From Alkalihalobacillus sp. LMS39 (GTDB taxonomy: Bacteria > Bacillota > Bacilli > Bacillales > Bacillaceae_F), in NCBI RefSeq assembly GCF_022812285.1, contig NZ_CP093300.1, positions 3,782,001 through 3,846,000 of the forward strand: a stretch of DNA of 64,000 bases. Direction: 5' to 3'. Position numbers and translations under genes: made by a program. Under the pieces are notes generated by a model. The model had not been told where the DNA came from. It was given only the letters and a program-made list of their open reading frames with translations, and made no database searches. This document shows positions 53,902 through 61,961 of the stretch, one piece after another; the first letter of the stretch is position 1, and the number at the start of each line of letters is the position of its first letter.

Positions 53902-54351
53902 CTATTCTTTAATTACTTTATCTAAGTTTAATAATGTAAACAAGCGATTTCCAATTTTTACGACTCCACGTAAATATTCCGCTTCGACACCACCGACCAC
54001 TTCTGGTGTAGGTTCGATTTTACTGACGGGAACATCCATCACATCATTAGCGCCATCCACGATAAAACCCATTTCAATACCATCTTTAGAAATCACAAGA
54101 ATTCTTGTCGCTTCATCAAACTCTTTTTCTTCAATTCCAAACCGTTTTCTTAAGTTAATAACAGGTGTAATGACACCACGTAGGTTCATGACGCCTGTTA
54201 CAAATGGGAACGTCCTTGGAATCCGTGTCACAGGCTGCATGCGTTCAATGGATTGTACAACATCGACTTCAATCGCATATTCTTCATCTTTTAATTGAAA
54301 AATAATTAGTTTTAAATCGTTTTTCATTACCACATCATTTGACACAGACAT
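53902..54351 (-). CDS. cheW: Chemotaxis coupling protein CheW
   Basis: A 149-residue CheW protein with the two-barrel fold: LIIFQLKDEEYAIEVDVVQ, TRIPRTFPFVTGVMNLRG (the conserved loop), ITPVINLRKRFGIEEKEF and MGFIVDGANDVMDVPVSK. It couples chemoreceptors (for instance the NIT receptor at 20355) to CheA. AGGAGGG lies two to five bases before the ATG at 54351. The GTG 12 bases upstream is dismissed. Confidence 0.94.
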   Translation of the reverse strand: MSVSNDVVMKNDLKLIIFQLKDEEYAIEVDVVQSIERMQPVTRIPRTFPFVTGVMNLRGVITPVINLRKRFGIEEKEFDEATRILVISKDGIEMGFIVDGANDVMDVPVSKIEPTPEVVGGVEAEYLRGVVKIGNRLFTLLNLDKVIKE

Positions 54352-54368
54352 TTCCCTCCTCACATTGT

Positions 54369-56384
54369 TTATTTAATTAATTCATTTGTATCTACAATTA
54401 ACGCAACTTGTCCATTTCCTAAAATCGTTGCTCCGGAAATCGCAAATACTTCATTCAAATAATTTCCTAATGATTTAAGAACAATATCATGTTGTCCAAT
54501 TAATGAGCCAACAACTAAACCGGCGACTTTATCACCTTTATTAATAATAACGAGTGAATAAAACTCATCTTCTTGTTCTTCACAAGGGACTTCAAAAATA
54601 TCTTTAAGGAAAACTAAAGGTACGACTTTTCCTCGGAAATCAATGACTTTTTGATTATGAGCACTATACACTTCATTTTTACTAACAATTGCTGTTTCCA
54701 CAATCGAAGAAAGTGGAATTGCGTATTTTTCCACCCCAACTTCAACTAGCATTACATCAATAATCGATAATGTTAATGGCAATTGAATGGAGAAAATAGA
54801 CCCTTTTCCAAGTGTTGAGTCTACAGAAACGACCCCACCTAATGATTCAAACGTTGCTCGCACAACATCAAGTCCAACTCCACGGCCAGACACGTCAGTA
54901 ATTGTTTCTGCTGTACTAAACCCTGACGCAAACAACAAACTATAAATTTGCTGGTCATTTAATGTCGATGCTTCTTCTTCTGTAATTACACCGTTTTCTA
55001 ACGCTTTATTTAATACACGTTCACGGTTAATTCCTGCACCATCATCTTCAATCTCGATAAAGACATTGTTTCCACTATGGTACGCACGAAGGACAACCGT
55101 TCCTTCCTCAGGTTTCCCTAATTCACGACGCTTCTCAGGAGTTTCAATTCCATGGTCAATCGAATTTCGAATTAAGTGAACGAGTGGATCGCCAATTTCA
55201 TCGATAATCGTACGGTCTAACTCAGTTTCTGCACCGATAATTTGTAAGTTTACTTTTTTATTTAGATCTTTGGATAAGCTACGAACCATACGAGGGAAGC
55301 GGTTGAATACTTGGTCCACTGGCATCATTCGCATTGTTAAAATAATTTCTTGCAAATCACCGGAAATGCGAGACATACGCTCAACCGTTTCGTTCAATTC
55401 GTTATTTTTTAATTCACTTGAAATTTGCTCTAACCGACCACGGTCAATAACAAGCTCTTCAAACAAGTTCATTAAAATATCTAAACGCTCAATGCTAACA
55501 CGAATCGTTTTATTTCCTTCATTTGCCTTCTTTGTTTGTTCGCCTTCTTGTTTCTTTTCTGCTTGTTGTGTCGTGCTTGCTGATTCTTCTTTCTTCTCTT
55601 TTTTAGCTGTTTCTTTTTTCAAATACGCTTCTACGTCAAGCGTGTGAACTTGAACGTCAGCAACTTCAGAAACTTTATTAATTCTTTGTTTAATTTCTTC
55701 TGCATCAAGTTGTGATAGAACGGTAACTAAAAACTCATTCTCAAACTTTTCTTCTTCTAACTCTTCTGTCGGTGGCGTTGATTTAATAACTTCCCCAATT
55801 TGCTCTAATACTTCAAACACCATAAACACACGAGCTGCTTTTAACATCGTTTTTTCATCTAATGTTACTTTGACTTGATACGCAGTAAATCCTTGTTCTT
55901 TTGACTGAGAAAGAACGGTTAACTCAAATTGATCATAAGACTCATCAAATGAGACAGCCCCTGCTGTAGTCAGTGATTCCGTATTTGTTTGCGGTGTTGG
56001 TGTTTCACCTTTTTCAATTTTCTCTAACATCGATACAGTCGCTGTTACATCACGTTTTCCTGTACCGCCACTCGAAATATCATTAACCATTTCTTCAAGG
56101 TCATCTACAGAAGCAAAAACAACATCTAATACTTCTGAAGAGGCATCTAACTTTTGATTTCGAATTAAATCAAGCACATTTTCCATATTATGAGTTAAAT
56201 GTGCAAGATCTTCGTAACCCATCGTAGCTGCCATCCCTTTTAGAGTATGAGCGGAACGAAAAATTTCTCCAACAATTGATAAATCATTTGGTGCGGTTTC
56301 TAGTTTTAACAAATTATCATTAATTGCTTGCAAATGTTCCTGGCTTTCATCAATAAATACGTCTAAATATTCTGCATGACTCAA
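54369..56384 (-). CDS. cheA: Chemotaxis histidine kinase CheA
   Basis: A kinase of about 671 residues with P1 (HPt) carrying His46 in RSAHTLKGMAATMGY, a P2 region, P3 dimerisation helices, P4 ATPase with the N box HLIRNSIDHGIE, the G1 box IEDDGAGINRE and G2 GRGVGLDVV, and a CheW-like P5. It phosphorylates CheY. The start may be TTG at 56384 (AGGTG nine bases upstream), giving MSHAEYLDVFIDESQEHLQ as in relatives; GTG at 56396 is an alternative. It is the first gene of the four-gene che operon. Confidence 0.93.
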   Translation of the reverse strand: MSHAEYLDVFIDESQEHLQAINDNLLKLETAPNDLSIVGEIFRSAHTLKGMAATMGYEDLAHLTHNMENVLDLIRNQKLDASSEVLDVVFASVDDLEEMVNDISSGGTGKRDVTATVSMLEKIEKGETPTPQTNTESLTTAGAVSFDESYDQFELTVLSQSKEQGFTAYQVKVTLDEKTMLKAARVFMVFEVLEQIGEVIKSTPPTEELEEEKFENEFLVTVLSQLDAEEIKQRINKVSEVADVQVHTLDVEAYLKKETAKKEKKEESASTTQQAEKKQEGEQTKKANEGNKTIRVSIERLDILMNLFEELVIDRGRLEQISSELKNNELNETVERMSRISGDLQEIILTMRMMPVDQVFNRFPRMVRSLSKDLNKKVNLQIIGAETELDRTIIDEIGDPLVHLIRNSIDHGIETPEKRRELGKPEEGTVVLRAYHSGNNVFIEIEDDGAGINRERVLNKALENGVITEEEASTLNDQQIYSLLFASGFSTAETITDVSGRGVGLDVVRATFESLGGVVSVDSTLGKGSIFSIQLPLTLSIIDVMLVEVGVEKYAIPLSSIVETAIVSKNEVYSAHNQKVIDFRGKVVPLVFLKDIFEVPCEEQEDEFYSLVIINKGDKVAGLVVGSLIGQHDIVLKSLGNYLNEVFAISGATILGNGQVALIVDTNELIK

Positions 56385-56474
56385 GACCCTATTCACCTCA
56401 ACATTCTATATTTCTATTATTCCTTACTTTCTTAGACACCATTCTTCACTATTTATCATAATAATAGCATAGTC

Positions 56475-56498
56475 GGAAATAAATAAGTATTTATTTCC
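56475..56498. promoter_or_regulatory. Perfect palindrome upstream of cheA
   Basis: GGAAATAAATA and TATTTATTTCC are exact inverted arms with two bases between them, about 90 bases before the cheA start. It is a typical operator size (24 bases). No regulator is known to me for this sequence. Confidence 0.4.
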
Positions 56499-56622
56499 AT
56501 CAAAACCACTAAATAAGTAACGTGACTATTTAACTACATAATACATGATTCTCTTCTGAATTGATAGTATTTATTTAATAAAACTTTTAACAAAAAACTT
56601 TATTTTATTCCAAAAAATAAAA

Positions 56623-56652
56623 AGACTAGGCATGTTTTACCACCCTAGCCAA
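56623..56652 (-). terminator. Terminator of the bdbC-thioredoxin operon
   Basis: GGCTAGG and CCTAGTC pair around about 14 bases. The reverse strand ends in TTTTTATT, just after the thioredoxin-like stop. Confidence 0.55.
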
Positions 56653-56657
56653 TATCT

Positions 56658-57134
56658 TTATTTAATTTCTTCTAAAAATTGGGTAAGAATTGTTTCTCTT
56701 TCCCCTTCTGGTGGCAGTCCTTCTAGTTTTTGAACGGGCTGGCCGTTTTCAAAATGAATAATCGTTGGGGTTGATTGAATTCCATATTGTTGCCAACCTT
56801 CCTTAAATTCTTCCAAATTATACATTTTTAAGTCAACCATATAATCGTTTGCCATCGGCACAATAATCGGAGTCATTGCAACACAAGCAGGGCATGTAGG
56901 ACTATAAAAATAAACCGTTGTTGTCCCACCTTCTGTTAGTCTTTCTTCGAGTTGTTCTGGAAGAATTATGTTTTGATAGTTCGGATTATCCAATTGTTTT
57001 ATCGTTTCTGGATGGAGTGTGTCTTTGCCAAATGGGTTACCGGCTACTTGTCGTTCATTTGCTGCATTTGTAATTAAAATAATTCCGATAGATAAAACAA
57101 CGATAATAGATAAGAAAATAATAACTTTTTTCAA
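56658..57134 (-). CDS. Membrane-anchored thioredoxin-like protein
   Basis: A 158-residue protein with one N-terminal membrane helix (VIIFLSIIVVLSIGIILIT) and an extracytoplasmic thioredoxin fold. The active site is CPAC (Cys81, Cys84), and the cis-Pro loop is IQSTPTIIHFENG. It is encoded with BdbC, which reoxidises such proteins, so it likely forms disulfides in exported proteins. The start overlaps the bdbC stop (57131-57134). It lacks the size and fold of a full BdbD. Confidence 0.88.
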   Translation of the reverse strand: MKKVIIFLSIIVVLSIGIILITNAANERQVAGNPFGKDTLHPETIKQLDNPNYQNIILPEQLEERLTEGGTTTVYFYSPTCPACVAMTPIIVPMANDYMVDLKMYNLEEFKEGWQQYGIQSTPTIIHFENGQPVQKLEGLPPEGERETILTQFLEEIK

Positions 57135-57568
57135 TCCTGTTCTCTCCTTTTTTCAATCAAAATCATATACACAAGCAATATCGTAATCAGTATAAACGCA
57201 GTGAGGGCTAAAAAAGGAATCGTTATAAAACCTAACCAGTTTATATATTGACCAGTACAAGGAATAATGCCACAAGAGTCTGTTACCGACAATGCTGGAA
57301 TTTTTTGCAATAAATAATGGTATGTTGCAATGATGATTCCTATTGTCGATAACCCAAGTCCGTAAATGGCTTGCTTGTAATCTTTTTTAACGACAGCTAT
57401 TCCTAATAATACAACGAGTGGGTACATCGCAATTCGTTGGTACCAACAAAGTTCACACGGAATATAACCGATAATTTCAGAAAAGTAAAGGCTACCTGCA
57501 GTTGCAATCACTGATATCGCCCACGCGGAAAATAACAAGTACTCTAATCGTTTTTCGTGTTTACTCAT
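57131..57568 (-). CDS. bdbC: Disulfide bond formation protein BdbC (DsbB family)
   Basis: A 145-residue membrane quinone oxidoreductase with four helices. Cys38-Cys41 (CELC) and Cys99-Cys104 (CGIIPC) are the two redox pairs, and WYQRIAMYPL follows the first pair as in the family. It reoxidises the thioredoxin-like partner encoded next to it. The four-base overlap links the genes. A candidate Fur box lies about 145 bases upstream. Confidence 0.93.
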   Translation of the reverse strand: MSKHEKRLEYLLFSAWAISVIATAGSLYFSEIIGYIPCELCWYQRIAMYPLVVLLGIAVVKKDYKQAIYGLGLSTIGIIIATYHYLLQKIPALSVTDSCGIIPCTGQYINWLGFITIPFLALTAFILITILLVYMILIEKRREQD

Positions 57569-57712
57569 TTCATCTTTACTCCTTTTTCAAACTAGCAACT
57601 GCACTTTCAATTATACTACATAATAGGAAGAAACAGTGCAATTATAAAGCTCTAACACAAATTACTAAAATTAAGTTTACCAATTAAATATGTGTTTTTT
57701 GTGAATATTATC

Positions 57713-57731
57713 GATAATGATAATCAATAAT
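57713..57731. promoter_or_regulatory. Fur-box candidate upstream of bdbC
   Basis: GATAATGATAATCAATAAT agrees with the 19-base Fur consensus GATAATGATAATCATTATC in 16 positions by eye. It sits between the DUF1540 terminator and bdbC and overlaps a weak reverse-strand promoter (TTATTA, 17 bases, TAATAT). Confidence 0.5.
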
Positions 57732-57765
57732 AAGAATGAGAAGTCATGATTTTCCTGTAAGTGAA

Positions 57766-57801
57766 TAAAAAGAGAACAGCCATCCGTCAATAGCTGCTCT
57801 C
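57766..57801 (-). terminator. Terminator of the DUF1540 gene
   Basis: GAGAACAGC and GCTGCTCTC pair with one wobble. The reverse strand ends in TTTTTATTC. Confidence 0.8.
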
Positions 57802-57809
57802 TCCCAGAT

Positions 57810-57965
57810 TTACGCTTCAGGTTCAAATGTTTTACAGTCTGTTTCTTCTTGCTTTTCCGCTTGTTTTCCATTATGACTTACAACGTAAATACGGTCAGCG
57901 GCACATTGGTTTCCTTGTGCCCAAAACTTACAGTTGTTTACTTCACATAATACATCTACTGCCAT
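57810..57965 (-). CDS. DUF1540 small cysteine-containing protein
   Basis: A 51-residue peptide starting MAVDVLCEVNNCKFWAQGNQ, with Cys7, Cys12, Cys21 and Cys43 (TDCKTFEPEA). This spacing is that of DUF1540, thought to bind metal. GGGAGGTG gives the ATG at 57965, although the frame is open to 58013. It is a single gene with its own terminator. The role is unknown. Confidence 0.87.
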   Translation of the reverse strand: MAVDVLCEVNNCKFWAQGNQCAADRIYVVSHNGKQAEKQEETDCKTFEPEA

Positions 57966-58112
57966 GAGTCTCACCTCCCTACTATTAGCCTTGACGAAAA
58001 CGATGAAAATCATTCGTGAAGCTTAAAATTGGTATCGCTTCCTTTCTTTTTATATCCATTTAAAAAAAACTATTGTAAAATATCATACATTGGAAGTTCT
58101 ATTACTCTACTA

Positions 58113-58151
58113 TTAAGAAAATGTTAAGATAATGTTTATGTTTCTTTGATA
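58113..58151 (+). promoter_or_regulatory. PhoP-box candidate upstream of phnD
   Basis: Four hexamers spaced exactly 11 bases apart, TTAAGA (58113), TTAAGA (58124), TTTATG (58135) and TTGATA (58146), resemble the TT(A/T/C)ACA-type PhoP repeats. A TATTAT (58150-58155) and a TATAAT (58216-58221) could be -10 elements. Confidence 0.5.
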
Positions 58152-58272
58152 TTATTAACTTTCTAAAGATGTAAAAACTTCTCACATAAGTATAGTTTTT
58201 CACACTTATCTGTACTATAATCGTTAATGTAACAAATTTTTACACAATATGAACAAAAGGGGTCGAAAAAAC

Positions 58273-59235
58273 GTGAAAAAACTATTATCTTTACTTATTG
58301 TACTTGCTCTTGCCTTCTTCTTGGCAGCATGTGGTACAGCAGAAGAAACACCTGAAGAAACACCAGGTGCAGAACCAGAAGCAGAAGAAACAGAACAAAC
58401 TGATGAAGCAGCTGGAGAAGAAGCGACTGAAGCTGACTATCCAGATGAGCTAGTCATGGGATTTGTTCCTTCTCAAGATTCAGCAAACATTGCTGATACG
58501 GTTGCTCCACTTGCCGAGCGTCTTTCAGAAGAATTAGGAATTCCTGTTCGTGGTCAAGTTATGACAAACTATACTGCAACAGTTGAAGCAATGGGTAACG
58601 ACCAAGTACATATTGGGTTCCTACCTCCATTTGGTTATGTATTAGGAACTGAACGTTATGACCATATTCAAGCCGTTTTAAAATCTGTTCGTAACGGTAG
58701 TTCAACGTACAAAGCTCAATATGTAGTTCGAGCAGACTCTGATATTCAATCGCTTGAAGATCTAGAAGGTAAAATTTGGGCGTTTGCTGATCCAACTTCT
58801 ACTAGTGGATACCTTTTCCCAGCAGCACAATTAATGGATGAATATGGTGTAACAGATGTAGAAAACTTCTTCTCTAACTTAATTACTGCTGGAGGACATG
58901 ATAACGCATTAATTCAAGTGTTAGAAGGCGATGCAGATGTTGCGACTACATTTGATGATGCTCGTACTGTTATTGAAGAGGACTATCCTGAAGTAATGGA
59001 TGAATTACGTATTCTTGGTTACACTGACGATATTCCAAACGACACGATTTCGGTTTCAACAAATCTTCCACAAGATTTAATTGACCGTATCATTGAAGTC
59101 TTCCTTTCATTCAATGATGATCCTGAAATGATTGAAATTATGGAATCTGTGTATAACTGGACTGGAATTGACACTGCAGAAGATAGTGACTATGACGTTG
59201 TTCGTAGTGTATACGAGAAATTTGACATTGAGTAA
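58273..59235 (+). CDS. phnD: PhnD-type phosphonate/phosphite/phosphate-binding lipoprotein
   Basis: A 320-residue solute receptor of the phosphate/phosphite/phosphonate ABC family. The lipobox is LAAC (Cys20), with an acidic linker to about 62, then PDELVMGFVPSQDSANIAD, VHIGFLPPFGYVLGTERYD and IWAFADPTSTSGYLFPAAQL, the typical phosphate-oxyanion-binding region. AAGGGG supports GTG at 58273 rather than the ATG at 58249. It is separated from phnC by an IS element. A Pho-box-like site lies upstream. Confidence 0.93.
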   Translation: MKKLLSLLIVLALAFFLAACGTAEETPEETPGAEPEAEETEQTDEAAGEEATEADYPDELVMGFVPSQDSANIADTVAPLAERLSEELGIPVRGQVMTNYTATVEAMGNDQVHIGFLPPFGYVLGTERYDHIQAVLKSVRNGSSTYKAQYVVRADSDIQSLEDLEGKIWAFADPTSTSGYLFPAAQLMDEYGVTDVENFFSNLITAGGHDNALIQVLEGDADVATTFDDARTVIEEDYPEVMDELRILGYTDDIPNDTISVSTNLPQDLIDRIIEVFLSFNDDPEMIEIMESVYNWTGIDTAEDSDYDVVRSVYEKFDIE

Positions 59236-59281
59236 TTATAAATAACTTGAAGAGGCTGGGACAAAACAGTAAATAAAAAAT

Positions 59282-59327
59282 GAGTGGCACTCACCCTGAT
59301 GAGTTGGGGTGAGTGCCACTCTTTATT
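59282..59327 (+). terminator. Hairpin at the left end of the IS
   Basis: GAGTGGCACTCACC and GGTGAGTGCCACTC form a perfect 14-base stem, followed by TTTATTTTA. It should stop transcripts entering from phnD. Confidence 0.8.
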
Positions 59328-59423
59328 TTACATTTTTAGATTTTAGTAATTTTTAGGATTTAAATAAGGATACCATCTGATAAAATTAAAGTAACCACAC
59401 AATAACTTAACGGAGGTATCCTT

Positions 59424-60995
59424 ATGTTTAAACATTATACCATGAATCAAATCATTTTACCGCTAGATTTAGAAGTAAAACTTCAAGAAAATGATATTGC
59501 CTACGCCGTCAATGATCTCGTAGAACAGATTCCCGATGAAGCATTCGCTAGCTTTTTACGTGAAACGGGTAACCCTGCTTATCATCCACGGATGATGATG
59601 AAAGTGATTTTGTGTGCTTACACGCAATCTGTTTTCTCTGGTAGAAAGATCGAGGCATTACTCAAAGATAGTGTTCGTATGATGTGGCTAGCTCAAGGGT
59701 ATGAACCGAGTTATCGTACCATCAATCGTTTCCGTGTCCATCAAGAAGTAAAGGAATTACTACGCCAGTGCTTCGTACAATTTCGTTGTCAGCTCGTACA
59801 AGAAAAATTGATTGAGGAGGAAGCGATTTTTATTGATGGAACGAAAATTGAAGCGAATGCCAATAAGTTTACGTTTGTTTGGCGAAAAGCGGTCGAAAAA
59901 TACAGTGCCAATTTGGTGGAGAAGTCCAACCAAATGTATGATGAGTTGTTGGAAAAAGAAATTATTCCAGAAATCGAACGGGAAAACCTGGATGAACTAT
60001 CTACGGAAGAACTCGTAAAAGTAGTGAAAAAGCTTGATGACAAGGTAGAGGAATATGATAACCAAATAGAAGCGAGTAAAGATGTAAGTGAACGAAAACA
60101 ACTTCGTTCGGAACGCAAAATTCCAAAGCAGTATCGGAAACAGTTCAAGAATTATGTAGCTCGCAAACAAAAATATCAAAACGACATGGCCATATTCGGA
60201 GAGCGAAACAGTTACTCAAAATCGGATCATGATGCGACTTTTATGCGAATGAAAGATGATTATATGAAGAACGGCCAACTAAAAGCCGGTTATAATGTGC
60301 AAATTGCGACAGAAGGACAATACACGCTCGCTTTTGATGTATTCTCTAACCCGACCGATACACGCACACTAATCCCTTTTCTGGACAAAATCGAGGAAAG
60401 TTTCTTTAAGCTGCCCCCATATATTGTCGCTGACGCAGGCTATGGTAGTGAACAAAACTACGTAGATGTAATCGAACATCGAGAGCGTATCCCATTAATT
60501 ACCTATAACATGTATCGTAAAGAGAAAAAGAAGAAATATAAGAATAACGCTTTCTACACCACCAATTGGGACTATAACGAGAAAACGGATTCTTACACAT
60601 GCCCAAATGGAAAAAACTTGGTGTTCCGATACATCTCAAATCGAAAAGACAAAGATGGATTTACACGAACGTTTAAGGTCTATGAGTGTGAAGACTGTTC
60701 AAGTTGTCCATTCCGTTCCCAATGCACCAAGGCTAAAGAAGGCTATCATCGGAAAATACAGTACAACGAAAAATGGGAACAGCAAAAAGAATACGTAAGA
60801 CAACAGCTTTCAGAAGAGAAAACGGGTGAAATCTACGGTAGGCGTAAAACCGATGTGGAACCAGTTTTCGGATTTTTGAAGGCTAATTTGCATTTCACTC
60901 GTCTGTCAGTGAGAGGCAAAGAGAAGGTGAAAAATGAATTAGGGTTTGCCTTCCTGGCGGTGAACTTGAGAAAGTACATTGCCAGGAGCGGCTAA
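59424..60995 (+). CDS. IS1182-family transposase
   Basis: A 523-residue DDE transposase. It opens MFKHYTMNQIILPLDLEVKL. The N-terminal DUF772-like domain includes YHPRMMMKVILCAYTQSVFS and YEPSYRTINRFR; FIDGTKIEANANKFTFVW contains the first Asp; IVADAGYGSEQNYV the second; and YGRRKTDVEPVFGFLKANL the Glu. The central region has a long charged helix and a CxxC...C cluster (CEDCSSCPFRSQC). GGAGG eight bases before the ATG supports the start. It is full length, with no frameshift, so the element may still be active. Confidence 0.95.
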   Translation: MFKHYTMNQIILPLDLEVKLQENDIAYAVNDLVEQIPDEAFASFLRETGNPAYHPRMMMKVILCAYTQSVFSGRKIEALLKDSVRMMWLAQGYEPSYRTINRFRVHQEVKELLRQCFVQFRCQLVQEKLIEEEAIFIDGTKIEANANKFTFVWRKAVEKYSANLVEKSNQMYDELLEKEIIPEIERENLDELSTEELVKVVKKLDDKVEEYDNQIEASKDVSERKQLRSERKIPKQYRKQFKNYVARKQKYQNDMAIFGERNSYSKSDHDATFMRMKDDYMKNGQLKAGYNVQIATEGQYTLAFDVFSNPTDTRTLIPFLDKIEESFFKLPPYIVADAGYGSEQNYVDVIEHRERIPLITYNMYRKEKKKKYKNNAFYTTNWDYNEKTDSYTCPNGKNLVFRYISNRKDKDGFTRTFKVYECEDCSSCPFRSQCTKAKEGYHRKIQYNEKWEQQKEYVRQQLSEEKTGEIYGRRKTDVEPVFGFLKANLHFTRLSVRGKEKVKNELGFAFLAVNLRKYIARSG

Positions 60996-61025
60996 TATGA
61001 TAATAATCCATCTAACGCTCCAACT

Positions 61026-61068
61026 AAAAAGGTTCCGAACATCATCTTTGGATGTTCGGAACCTTTTT
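61026..61068 (+). terminator. Terminator at the right end of the IS
   Basis: AAAAAGGTTCCGAACATC and GATGTTCGGAACCTTTTT form a perfect 18-base stem around seven bases. It ends the transposase transcript and may reduce phnC expression. Confidence 0.9.
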
Positions 61069-61101
61069 CAATTATTTCTGGCTAGTTATGTCCCAGCCTC
61101 T

Positions 61102-61145
61102 CCTCTTTTGTTTTCTTATCCATAATGTAAAGAAAGCAAAAGAGG
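61102..61145. repeat. Inverted repeat at the IS right border
   Basis: CCTCTTTTG and CAAAAGAGG pair, with TTTCTT/AAGAAA inside. It lies directly outside the IS in the original phnD-phnC spacer (about 100 bases when the IS is removed). Confidence 0.65.
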
Positions 61146-61184
61146 GGGACAACCTTCTACAAGATATAGAAATGAGGGAATGAG

Positions 61185-61961
61185 ATGATTGAATTTAAAG
61201 ATGTATCACTTGTTTATCCAAATGGTACACAAGGTTTAAAAAATGTAAACCTTAAAATAAATCAAGGGGAATTTGTCGTCATTGTTGGATTATCTGGTGC
61301 GGGGAAATCTACACTAATTCGCAGTATGAACCGACTTGTAACACCAACCTCTGGGGAATTACGAATTGAAGACGATGATATTTTAAAATATAATCAGCGT
61401 AAGTTACGGAAATTACGCACTGAAGTCGGAATGATTTTCCAAAACTATAATTTAGTCAAACGATCTACAGTAATGAAAAATGTTATTTCTGGTCGCTTAG
61501 GTCATACAGGAACGATAAAAAGCTTATTAAATATTTTCCCTAAAGAAGACTTAGCTTTGGCTTATCGTAGCCTTGAGCGTGTAAATATTGCTGAAAAAGT
61601 GTATATGCGTGCCGATCAATTAAGTGGTGGTCAGCAACAGCGGGTTGCCATTGCTCGTGTATTAACACAACAACCTAAAGTGATTTTAGCGGACGAACCA
61701 GTCGCAAGTCTTGATCCACCAACATCACATCAAGTGATGACCTACTTACGAAAAGTAAACAAAGAAGATAATATCACAACGATTGTTAATCTACACTTTA
61801 TTGACATGGCAATGGAATATGCGGACCGAATTATTGGAATGCGTGCAGGTGAAGTCGTATTTGATGGTCCAGCAAGTGAAGTATCTGAGCAAACGTTTGA
61901 AGAAATATACGGTCGAAAAATTCGAGAGGATGACCTTGTAGGAGGTCAAGAAAATGAGTAA
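61185..61961 (+). CDS. phnC: Phosphonate-type ABC transporter ATP-binding protein PhnC
   Basis: A 258-residue ABC ATPase. The Walker A is GLSGAGKST (about 36-44), the Q loop is FQNYNLVKRSTVMKNV, the signature is LSGGQQQRVAIARVL, Walker B is VILADEPVASLDP and the switch His is in NLHFIDMA. It energises uptake of a phosphonate, phosphite or related oxyanion. GAGGGAATGAG gives the start. It overlaps phnE1 by eight bases. Confidence 0.95.
   Translation: MIEFKDVSLVYPNGTQGLKNVNLKINQGEFVVIVGLSGAGKSTLIRSMNRLVTPTSGELRIEDDDILKYNQRKLRKLRTEVGMIFQNYNLVKRSTVMKNVISGRLGHTGTIKSLLNIFPKEDLALAYRSLERVNIAEKVYMRADQLSGGQQQRVAIARVLTQQPKVILADEPVASLDPPTSHQVMTYLRKVNKEDNITTIVNLHFIDMAMEYADRIIGMRAGEVVFDGPASEVSEQTFEEIYGRKIREDDLVGGQENE

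Larger units (their letters stand above)
59251..61101 (+). mobile_element. IS1182-family insertion sequence, complete
   Basis: An intact element of 1851 bases bordered by inverted repeats AGAGGCTGGGACAAAAC (59251) and its inverse at 61085-61101 with one mismatch (AGAGGCTGGGACATAAC). It encodes one transposase (59424-60995) and carries hairpin terminators near both ends. No target duplication is visible. It lies between phnD and phnC, inside the phn operon. Confidence 0.92.

Noticed and set aside
57810-58013. A 67-residue DUF1540 protein
   Set aside because: The best ribosome site (GGGAGGTG) points to the ATG at 57965 and the first 16 codons are not family-like.
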